A stretch of DNA of 24,131 nucleotides from DASUFI01 sp036274635 (GTDB lineage: Bacteria; Planctomycetota; B15-G4), in the NCBI GenBank assembly GCA_036274635.1, contig DASUFI010000220.1:1-24131 (forward strand). The letters are read 5' to 3'. The position numbers and the translations under genes are program-made. Shown piece after piece: positions 1 to 6,568 of this stretch. Each line of letters opens with the position of its first letter. The stretch's first letter is position 1. The notes below the pieces were generated by a model. The model did not search any database. It was not told the origin of the DNA and worked only from the letters and a program-made list of their open reading frames with translations.

Positions 1-1
1 G

Positions 2-427
2 CTGGTCGGTCAAGGGCTCCCGGGCGCCGAGGTGCAGGCGTTGGCCGCCGGCGATGCGAGCGTCCGATGCGTGTCGCGCGTGGTGGACGTGGCCGCCTTC
101 TTGCGCGAGGTCGACGTCTTCGTGATCTGCTCGTCGCACGAGGCGGCGCCGCGCGTGCTGCTCGAAGCCATGGCTTGCGGCCGCGCCATCGTGGCCACGC
201 GGGTCGGCGGCATGGTGGAGATGCTGCACGGTCGAGGGGACGAGCCCTGCGGCGTCCTCGTCGAGCCCGGGCGCCCCTCCGACCTCGCGGCCGCCCTGCT
301 GCAGGTCGCGGGTGATCCGCAGGCGCGCGCCGAGCTCGGTGCGCGGGCGCGGGCCCGCGCCGCGGACTTCTCCGCCGACACGGAGTGGCGCGCCTGGAGC
401 CGGATCTACGAGGCGCTGCTCCCGTAA
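2..427 (+). CDS. Glycosyltransferase family 4, C-terminal part (5' end outside window)
   Basis: The open frame enters from the left edge and ends at TAA 425-427, so only the C-terminal 141 residues are visible. They form the nucleotide-sugar-binding half of a GT-B fold GT4 enzyme. The fragment opens with LVGQG, the usual strand-turn before the donor site. It then has the E-x7-E signature in HEAAPRVLLEAMACG, followed by the IVATRVGGM segment and a closing helix. Such enzymes move a sugar from a nucleotide donor to a lipid- or polymer-bound acceptor in the cytoplasm; donor and acceptor cannot be told from this part. Its 3' end overlaps the convergent radical SAM gene by 22 bp. The radical SAM and GT-C-like genes next door suggest a surface glycan locus, but they lie on the opposite strand, so this is inference. 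Confidence 0.88.
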   Translation: MVGQGLPGAEVQALAAGDASVRCVSRVVDVAAFLREVDVFVICSSHEAAPRVLLEAMACGRAIVATRVGGMVEMLHGRGDEPCGVLVEPGRPSDLAAALLQVAGDPQARAELGARARARAADFSADTEWRAWSRIYEALLP

Positions 428-1539
428 CGACGCAGGCTGGCCGCGTGCTTGCGGATGCGGCTGTCCGCCTTGCAGGTGCAGTTGGGACACTTCAGCTGGA
501 AGGCATCCCGGCACGCCTGCCTGTGGGTGGCTCCGAACAGCATCTCGCGCAGCCGCTGCTTCCGCAGGTTGCCCAGCGGAAAGGTCACGTCGCAGAGCTG
601 GACGGATCCGTCAGCCCCGACCCAGAGCAGCTCGTAGGCATCGCAAGGCACACGCATGCCGGGCCCCTGCATCAGCCAGTCGGGCACCGATCGCACGAAC
701 TCCAGCGACTGCGGGAAACGCTGCGGGTGCTGTCGCTTGAGGCGCACGAGCTCGTCGCCGACGGCCTGCACGACGGGGCGATCCGCCTCGCTGAAGGGCA
801 GATCCCCGTCGGGCCCGTCGGTGAAGAAGGGCATCGAGTAGCCATACAGGTCGAGATGGAAGAAGAGTCCGAAGGTCGTGGCGAAGTCGAACGCCGCGTG
901 GAGCGACGCGACTTGGCAGGTGGGCTTGATCAGCACGTAGTTGAGCTGCATCGGGAAGCCGCTGCCGTGGCGCGAGCGCACCCTCTCGAGGCTCGCGCGC
1001 AGCCGTTCGAAGTGCCCGGGGCGCTGCGTGTACTCGTCGTACAGGTCGCCCACTCCGTAGAAGCCGATGGTGCACCAGCGCAGGCCGGCCGCGTGGAGCT
1101 CGTCAATGCGTTCGCCGAGCAGCAAGGCATTGGTCGTCAGGTAGGCATCCAGCCCGAGGGAAGTCGCATGCCTCACGGCCTCGGGCAGGTCCGGATGCAG
1201 CAGCGGCTCGCCTCCGTAGAAGCGGACGCGGTTGACGCCCGCGGCCTTCGCATCGTCGAGCAGGTCGCGCAGCACCGGCAGGGACAGCCGCTCGCCGACC
1301 ATGAAGTCCCGGCCGTATCGGCAGGCCTTGCAGCGCAGGTTGCACGCGGCCGTCACGGCCACCGTCAGCTGTCGGGGCTGGGGGCGGATGACGCCGGGGA
1401 GGGCTCCGGCCAGCGAGTGCTGCCAGCGGCTCAGGCGCGTGTCCAGCCCGGCCAAGCGGTGCTTCACTCCCGGCAGGCCGTCGAGCAGCGGTCGGAGCGT
1501 CCGCTGGAGCATGGACCTGTTCAGCAGCGGACCCTTCAT
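406..1539 (-). CDS. Radical SAM protein with SPASM-like C-terminus (paralogue 1)
   Basis: This 377-residue cytoplasmic protein has the radical SAM CxxxCxxC motif (Cys66, Cys70, Cys73 in ACNLRCKAC), which binds the 4Fe-4S cluster that cleaves S-adenosylmethionine. The SAM-contact GGEP follows at 109-112. The C-terminus has a SPASM-like set of cysteines: VPC-AYE, VQLC, a Cys in the helix after it, and CPNCTC. These would bind auxiliary Fe-S clusters. I chose the ATG at 1539 because it overlaps the stop of the upstream paralogue as ATGA and matches that protein's N-terminus; the frame stays open far upstream, but that part is antisense-like shadow of the neighbour. The substrate is unknown. SPASM proteins modify peptides, cofactors or sugars; no precursor peptide is visible, and nearby glycosyltransferase-type genes hint at glycan or lipid modification. 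Confidence 0.85.
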   Translation of the reverse strand: MKGPLLNRSMLQRTLRPLLDGLPGVKHRLAGLDTRLSRWQHSLAGALPGVIRPQPRQLTVAVTAACNLRCKACRYGRDFMVGERLSLPVLRDLLDDAKAAGVNRVRFYGGEPLLHPDLPEAVRHATSLGLDAYLTTNALLLGERIDELHAAGLRWCTIGFYGVGDLYDEYTQRPGHFERLRASLERVRSRHGSGFPMQLNYVLIKPTCQVASLHAAFDFATTFGLFFHLDLYGYSMPFFTDGPDGDLPFSEADRPVVQAVGDELVRLKRQHPQRFPQSLEFVRSVPDWLMQGPGMRVPCDAYELLWVGADGSVQLCDVTFPLGNLRKQRLREMLFGATHRQACRDAFQLKCPNCTCKADSRIRKHAASLRRYGSSAS

Positions 1540-2675
1540 GCGCGCCCCGCTTCTCCGTCCATCGCCCGCGCGTAGCGTCGCCGGCTCGGGGCGTGGCGCA
1601 TGATGCGCTCGTTCGAGCCGCAGTGGCAGTTCGGGCAGCTGAGCTGGAAGGCGTCGCGGGCGGCGCATGTGTGCGCGTCCGTGTGCAGCAACTCGCGCAG
1701 GCGCGACTCGTGCAGGTTGCCGAGGCGGAAGGTGACGTAGCACATCTGAACCGTGCCGTCGGCGCCGACCCAGATCATCTCGTAGGCCGTGCAGGGCACG
1801 CGCATCGCGGGCCCTTTCATGAGCCAGTCCGGGATGGAGCGCAGTCCCTCGAGCGAGTGGTTCAGGAGCCGTGGCTCCGCGCGCTTCACGGCCAGGAGCT
1901 CGCGCACGACCTGCTCCACCTGCGGGCGGTCCTCCGGCTGGAACTGCAGGCAGCGGTCCGGGCCTTCCTGGAAGTACGGCAGCGAGTAGTGGATCAGGTC
2001 GACGCGCACGCGCATGTCGAGGCGCCGGGCGAAGTCGAGCGCCTCGGTCAGGGCGGGCACGCTGGCCGTCGGTCGCATGAGCAGCCAGTTCATCTGGAGG
2101 TCGATCCGATCCCCGTGTCGATCGCGCACGGCAGCCAGGCTGCGCTCCACGCGCCGGAACAGGCCGGGCCGCTGCGTGTACGCGTCGTAGGCCTGGCCGA
2201 CGCCGTAGAAGCCGACGGTGACGTCCCGCAGCCCGGCCGCGACGAGGTCGTCGATCTTCTCGCCGAGCAGCACCGCGTTGGTGGTGACGTAGGGGCGCAT
2301 GCCCCGCTGCCTGCAGTGCGCGACCATGCGCGGCAGATCCGGGTGCAGCAGCGGCTCGCCGCCGTAGAAGCGGATGGAGTAGAAGCCCATGGCCGCAGCG
2401 TCGTCGAGCAGATCCCGCACGACCGGCCACTCGAGGCGGTGGCCGACCATGAAGTCTCGTCCGTATCGGCAGCCCTGGCAGCGCGCGTTGCAATCCGCGG
2501 TGACGGCGATCATGACCTTGTAGGACCTGGGCTTGATCGTCCGGACCCTCAGGGAGCCGGCCGCATGTCGGTAGAGCACCACGCGGTGCTCGGCCTCCTT
2601 GAGCAGTCCGTGGAGCCTGGGAAGCCCGCGCAGCTGGTTGCCGAGGAGACGGCGCATGTGCTGCTGGAGGTTCAC
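1536..2675 (-). CDS. Radical SAM protein with SPASM-like C-terminus (paralogue 2)
   Basis: This 379-residue protein is a clear paralogue of the next gene downstream; by eye more than half of the residues are identical across the core. It has CxxxCxxC at Cys62, Cys66 and Cys69 (DCNARCQGC), GGEP at about 105-108, the shared FYGVG segment, and SPASM-like cysteines (VPC-AYE, VQMC, HTC, CPNCHC). I chose the GTG at 2675 because GGAG lies 9 nt upstream and the resulting N-terminus matches the paralogue. An ATG at 2717 in frame has no good Shine-Dalgarno, and an internal ATG at 2657 is also possible. The ATGA overlap with the downstream gene implies coupled translation and perhaps a heterodimer or sequential reactions. 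The substrate is unknown. Confidence 0.83.
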   Translation of the reverse strand: MNLQQHMRRLLGNQLRGLPRLHGLLKEAEHRVVLYRHAAGSLRVRTIKPRSYKVMIAVTADCNARCQGCRYGRDFMVGHRLEWPVVRDLLDDAAAMGFYSIRFYGGEPLLHPDLPRMVAHCRQRGMRPYVTTNAVLLGEKIDDLVAAGLRDVTVGFYGVGQAYDAYTQRPGLFRRVERSLAAVRDRHGDRIDLQMNWLLMRPTASVPALTEALDFARRLDMRVRVDLIHYSLPYFQEGPDRCLQFQPEDRPQVEQVVRELLAVKRAEPRLLNHSLEGLRSIPDWLMKGPAMRVPCTAYEMIWVGADGTVQMCYVTFRLGNLHESRLRELLHTDAHTCAARDAFQLSCPNCHCGSNERIMRHAPSRRRYARAMDGEAGRA

Positions 2676-2798
2676 GGCGTGCCGCTCCGATCTCCCGTAC
2701 CCGCCGACGCGCGGCATGCCCCTGGAACGCTCGCCGCCACGATACGCGAGACGGCCCCGGTCAAGGCAAACGGGACCGCAGCGGGTCGGGCGGGCGCG

Positions 2799-4136
2799 CT
2801 AGCCGCCGGGCTGGAACAGCCAGCGCCGTCGCAGGCGCAACATCTCGAGGTCCTCACCCAGCACGACCTCGCTCGGGCACACGCGGGGCCAGTGGATGCG
2901 GGCCACGTCGACGTCGGGCATGCCGGCACGCACGTCGGCCTCCAGGGCGCCGAGCTCGGCGGCGTGCTGCTGCGCGTCGCGCAGGCCGAGCCACGCATTG
3001 AAGGGCAGGGCGAGGACCAGCGTGACGCACAGCAGCGCAGGCACGCCCCGCCGGCCGAGGCCCCGGCCGTGCAGGCGCCACGCGAGGTGGGCCAGGCACA
3101 GCCCGGGGGCCATGACGGTGACGTAGCGCGGCGCGAAGCCGGCCTCCCACCCGAGGCCCGCCCGCGACGCCCCGATCACGAGCGCGAGGCCCCCGAGGGA
3201 CAGCAGCCCTGCCAGCAGCACCGAGGCGCCGAGCCTCCGCTCCGGCTCGCGCAGCATCACGCGCACGAGCAGCACCACGGTGGCCAGCCCGACGAGCGTG
3301 ACGTAGAGGCCTGACCACGGCCACAGCTCCCGTCCCACCGGGCCGAGCGCCGTGCTCAGGCATCTCTGCGCCGTGGCCAGCGTGTCCCCGAGCCCCACGA
3401 AGCCGGGCCCCGAGGCCGGGCTCGACGGCAGGTTGAACAGCAGCACCGTCACCCATACGGTCGACAGCGCGGCGCACAGGCGCAGCGCCCGTCGCAGCGA
3501 GGGCCGCGGCGCGCGCTCCGCGGCCCACACCATCCACATCACGAGCACTGGCGTGAGGCACAGGCCGAGCCCGGAAACCCAGGGCAAGGGCAGCGCGACA
3601 GCGAAGAGCGGCCAGGTGCCGGGACCGTTGGCCGGCGCGTCGGCCGGCGGCGCCGGTTCGACCAGGCGCAGCAGCACCATGAGCACGCCCACGAAGAGCA
3701 CGATCGCGAGCACGAAGTGCAGCTGCAACTGGAACAGCAGGTTGAACTGGTGCCCCCAGTTCAGGAGCGCCACCGGCAGCACGAGATCCGTCCACGACAG
3801 CCCGCCCGCCAGACGGCGCAGCGTGAGCAGCATCACCGCGGGCAGGGCGCACAGCAGCACCGCCGAGCCGACCATGGCCCCGCGCAGGTCGTCGCCCGAG
3901 AGCCGCGCCAGCGCGAGCATCAGCGCCTTGGAGAGCGGCAGCCGGTGCTCGTTGCACTGGTCCCAGATCCACGCCAGGCTCGGCGGCTGCAGGCGCAGGA
4001 GCACCGGGACGAGCTTCCAGTCGTCCCAGTAGGGCACGTTGCGGGCGCAGCTCGCCACGAGGAACAGCGTCGCGGCCGAGAGCAGGATCCATGCACCCCA
4101 CACGACGCGCGCGGCCAGGCGGGGTGAAGCGGTCAC
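2799..4136 (-). CDS. Multi-pass membrane protein, GT-C glycosyltransferase-like
   Basis: This is a 445-residue protein with about nine or ten hydrophobic segments. The first membrane helix (about residues 10-32) is followed by an outer loop carrying YWDDW and then NEHR. Acidic pairs in this loop are typical of GT-C enzymes, which use polyprenyl-phosphate sugars on the outer face of the inner membrane. A second feature, APRYVTVMAPG, lies before the late helices, and the C-terminal 70 residues are soluble. The GT-C assignment is inference from topology and the loop motif; a polymerase or flippase-like role is possible. The GTG at 4136 is chosen since the hydrophobic N-terminus begins just after it; an ATG at 4196 would reach into the divergent promoter region. 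The gene lies 123 bp upstream of the two radical SAM genes on the same strand and may share their transcript. Confidence 0.75.
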   Translation of the reverse strand: MTASPRLAARVVWGAWILLSAATLFLVASCARNVPYWDDWKLVPVLLRLQPPSLAWIWDQCNEHRLPLSKALMLALARLSGDDLRGAMVGSAVLLCALPAVMLLTLRRLAGGLSWTDLVLPVALLNWGHQFNLLFQLQLHFVLAIVLFVGVLMVLLRLVEPAPPADAPANGPGTWPLFAVALPLPWVSGLGLCLTPVLVMWMVWAAERAPRPSLRRALRLCAALSTVWVTVLLFNLPSSPASGPGFVGLGDTLATAQRCLSTALGPVGRELWPWSGLYVTLVGLATVVLLVRVMLREPERRLGASVLLAGLLSLGGLALVIGASRAGLGWEAGFAPRYVTVMAPGLCLAHLAWRLHGRGLGRRGVPALLCVTLVLALPFNAWLGLRDAQQHAAELGALEADVRAGMPDVDVARIHWPRVCPSEVVLGEDLEMLRLRRRWLFQPGG

Positions 4137-4143
4137 GGGGCCA

Positions 4144-4149
4144 AGACTA
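4144..4149 (-). promoter_or_regulatory. Candidate -10 element for the GT-C-like gene, leaderless layout
   Basis: Read on the minus strand, TAGTCT fits the TAnnnT pattern and ends 7 nt before the GTG start at 4136. No Shine-Dalgarno lies between. Transcription would start at or next to the start codon, giving a leaderless message. No convincing -35 is seen. Confidence 0.25.
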
Positions 4150-4200
4150 CCGCAGGCCCGGCCGCCGTTCCGCCGGGAGACGCGTTGCGCGGCCACTCGC

Positions 4201-4206
4201 TACACT
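4201..4206 (+). promoter_or_regulatory. Candidate -10 element (TACACT) for the 4234 gene
   Basis: TACACT lies 27 nt before the ATG at 4234, in the gap between two divergent genes. The ten bases CGCTACACTC around it recur upstream of the secreted propeller gene that starts at 15110. The -35 region is weak: TTGCGC at 4185 is too close for normal spacing. Confidence 0.35.
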
Positions 4207-4233
4207 CCGCCGCCCACCCACGCTGGCGGAAGC

Positions 4234-5553
4234 ATGAGCTGGCCTCTCTCCATCGTCATCGCGCTCCTCAGCGGAGCGCTGGGCCTGCTGGCCAGCGGCT
4301 TCGTGATGGCGGGCTGCGTCAGCTGGTACCGCATCTCGAGCTTCGAGGGCAAGTCGGGCTACGCGATGGGCGCCGTCGCGCTGCTGGGCGGGCTGTTGGG
4401 CACGATCCTCGGGCTCGTCACGTCGCGGCTGCTCACGGGCGAGGGCCTGCCGGGCTTCCTCAAGGGCGTGGGCGTCGCGTGGGGGCTCGAGCTCGCGATC
4501 GCCGCGACCGCGGCGGCGATCGCGTGGTCGCTGGCGGACATCCCGCCCAGGATCGACGGCAAGGAGCTCATGCTGGAGGTGGAGGTCAAGCTGCCTGTGG
4601 ACGTGACGCAGTCGCCCGCGCAGGGCCAGGGCGAGTCGTCCCTGTCGCTCGGCTCGGTCGTGAACCACAGGCAGCGTGCGTCCGAGCGCGGCGAGCTGCG
4701 GCCGGCGGACGCGCGGCTCGACTGCGGGCGCTGGGTCGTGCCCGGCTCGGTGCACGTCTTCACGATGCGCGGGCTGCGCTCCCTCGACATCCAGCTGAAC
4801 GGCGAGCCGTCCTTCGGCTTCATCATCGACCTGCCCGCGCGTCCCGGGCGCGAGTTCGTGGCCTGGAGCGAGTGGGCGCCGCGGCCGCCTGCGCCGAATC
4901 CGCCCTGGCCGGACACCAAGCCCTGCTACCGCTTCCGCGTGGCGCCCATCGAGCCGCCGCCTCCGGGTCCGACGGACGAGCAGATCGCCGCGCAGAAGGC
5001 CGACGTCGAGCAGGCGAAGTTCGACGCCATGGAGGCCGGCGCGCCGATCGCCGAGTGGCTGCCGTGGACCCGCTACGGCGTCGCCGAGGAGCGCAAGGCC
5101 CAGGCCCTCACGCACATCTACTGGCGCGGCAACCTGGCGGAGGAGATGCAGGCCCTGATGACCTCGAAGGACGCGGACACGGCGGCCGAAGCGCTGCGCC
5201 TCGTCGAGCAGCTGCCGGAGGATCCAGCGTGTCTCGTGCCGCCCGTCACGGTCGTGGGACGTGACATCGCGGCGCGGATCCGGCGCGTGAACGAGACGCC
5301 CGTGGCCGCCGACCCCGGCGACCTCGGCGCCGCCGAGGTCTCGGTGCGCTTCAGCGCGTGGATGGCCGCCATGCGCACGCTGCGCGAGAAGTGCGGCGGC
5401 GACTTCACGCCGGAGCTGCGCGAGATCCTCGAGCTCTCGCGCGTGCGCTCCGACAGCCAGGTGATGCGGGGCGACGTGCTGCGCGTGGCCAGCTTCTGGA
5501 TGCACGAGTGGACCGGGCTGGAACCGCTGCCGACGGACCCGCCGCCGCGATGA
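4234..5553 (+). CDS. Membrane protein with three N-terminal TM helices and a large soluble C-terminal part
   Basis: This 439-residue protein of unknown function has three hydrophobic helices at roughly residues 5-27, 45-70 and 80-105. A beta-rich region follows (about 110-240), in which LEVEVKLPV and FGFIIDLPARPG stand out. A proline-rich stretch (APNPPWP) leads to a charged helical region with repeat-like spacing (about 250-425). I chose the ATG at 4234 because the membrane helix starts directly behind it and GGCGGA lies just upstream; the frame is open further left but codes for an implausible Arg-rich tail. The stop codon overlaps the ATG of the next gene as ATGA, so the two are very likely co-translated and may act together. 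I do not recognise a family with confidence. Confidence 0.8.
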   Translation: MSWPLSIVIALLSGALGLLASGFVMAGCVSWYRISSFEGKSGYAMGAVALLGGLLGTILGLVTSRLLTGEGLPGFLKGVGVAWGLELAIAATAAAIAWSLADIPPRIDGKELMLEVEVKLPVDVTQSPAQGQGESSLSLGSVVNHRQRASERGELRPADARLDCGRWVVPGSVHVFTMRGLRSLDIQLNGEPSFGFIIDLPARPGREFVAWSEWAPRPPAPNPPWPDTKPCYRFRVAPIEPPPPGPTDEQIAAQKADVEQAKFDAMEAGAPIAEWLPWTRYGVAEERKAQALTHIYWRGNLAEEMQALMTSKDADTAAEALRLVEQLPEDPACLVPPVTVVGRDIAARIRRVNETPVAADPGDLGAAEVSVRFSAWMAAMRTLREKCGGDFTPELREILELSRVRSDSQVMRGDVLRVASFWMHEWTGLEPLPTDPPPR

Positions 5554-6554
5554 CGGAAGCCGGCAGCCGCATCCCGGACAAGTACGCGGCCCGGCTCGCC
5601 ATCCTGCCGGCGCCGCTCCGCGCGCTGCTCGAGGCGGAGCTCGCGGCAGGCAACGAGATCGTCGAGGTGGCCAGCTGTTTCCCGGCTCCGCCGGCCGGCG
5701 TCTACGTGAAGCTCGCGCGGCCGGTGACGACGCGGCCCCGCGCCTCCGGTGGCGGCCTCGAGTTCCTGGACCGCAACACCTCGCTCCACTCCGGCGAGTT
5801 CCACGACGAGCGCCGCTTCCACTTCATCCTCGAGCCGCCGCATCCGCCCGAGCCGCCGCCGGACATGGATGCGATCCGGGAGGGCCGAGCCGCTGCCCGG
5901 CCCGCGGGAGGATCTCCGCCGTCAGCGGACGCCGACGCCGAGGAGGCCGTGCGCCGCTTCCGGCAGAGCATGGCCATCGACTACGAGAAGTGGCACGACG
6001 GCATCGGCTACGACCTCGCCGCGCTGCAGGCGGCGACTCCCGCGGGACGCCGCGCCATCGAGCGTGTCGTCCTCGACCGCGGGGCCGCCGACTGGCGCGA
6101 CGTGGAGGCGCTCGCCGCGCTGGGCACACCTGCGGCGCTCGCGGCTCTCGAGCGCGCGCTGGCGACCGGCAGCAACGAGATCCGCCTCGCGGTGATGCAG
6201 CACGCGCCCGGCCTGGCCACGCAGGAGCAGCGCGTCGCGAACCTCGTCGCGGCGCTCCGGACGGCGGAGCTCTTCGGCGGGCTCTCGCAGGCGCTGGACG
6301 AGGTGCCCGACTTCCACCCCCCACCGGTGCTCGACGCGCTCTTCCACGGAGCGCTCGAGCGCGCGGGCGACGTGGCGGTCCACTTCGCCGCGATGCTCAC
6401 GTTCCTCCACGGCCAGGCCGCGGAGCCCTTCCACTGGGCGCAGCGCCCCTTCTTCCTGCGCTTCCACACCGAGGCGCGGAGCGAGCGCGAGGCCGCGTTC
6501 CGCGAGCTTTGCGAGCGGATCGGCGTGGATGCGGGGACGTACCTGAAGCCCTGA
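5550..6554 (+). CDS. Soluble HEAT-like helical-repeat protein, coupled to the membrane protein upstream
   Basis: This 334-residue protein has no signal peptide or membrane helix. The N-terminal 110 residues form a mixed domain ending in a His/Pro-rich strand (FHFILEPPHPPEPPP). A low-complexity linker (about 110-130) follows. The rest is helical, with HEAT-like repeats: DYEKWHDGIGYDLAAL begins this part, and ALAALGTPAALAALERAL and the segment after it look like successive helix pairs. I have seen similar WHDGIGYDL segments in uncharacterised repeat proteins, but I cannot assign a function. The start is set by the 4-bp ATGA overlap with the upstream gene. HEAT-like repeats usually bind other proteins, so partnership with the cytoplasmic part of the coupled membrane protein is a reasonable inference. 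Confidence 0.8.
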   Translation: MTEAGSRIPDKYAARLAILPAPLRALLEAELAAGNEIVEVASCFPAPPAGVYVKLARPVTTRPRASGGGLEFLDRNTSLHSGEFHDERRFHFILEPPHPPEPPPDMDAIREGRAAARPAGGSPPSADADAEEAVRRFRQSMAIDYEKWHDGIGYDLAALQAATPAGRRAIERVVLDRGAADWRDVEALAALGTPAALAALERALATGSNEIRLAVMQHAPGLATQEQRVANLVAALRTAELFGGLSQALDEVPDFHPPPVLDALFHGALERAGDVAVHFAAMLTFLHGQAAEPFHWAQRPFFLRFHTEARSEREAAFRELCERIGVDAGTYLKP

Positions 6555-6568
6555 GCGCGGGTCAGGGC
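6548..6568. terminator. Stem-loop spanning both stop codons of a convergent pair
   Basis: GCCCTGA at 6548-6554 pairs perfectly with TCAGGGC at 6562-6568 around a 7-nt loop. Each arm holds the stop codon of one gene: TGA at 6552-6554 on the plus strand and the complement of TGA at 6562-6564. No T-tract follows on either strand, so a two-way terminator or mRNA 3' end stabiliser is possible but unproven. Confidence 0.4.

Noticed and set aside
1540..2493. N-terminal extension of the first radical SAM protein, giving a 695-codon open frame
   Set aside because: The extension is Arg/Ala-rich sequence read from the wrong frame of the upstream paralogue. The ATGA overlap and the match of the N-termini fix the start at 1539.
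2676..2798. RiPP precursor peptide gene next to the radical SAM genes
   Set aside because: The 123-bp gap holds no short frame with a start, Shine-Dalgarno and Cys- or Gly-rich core.
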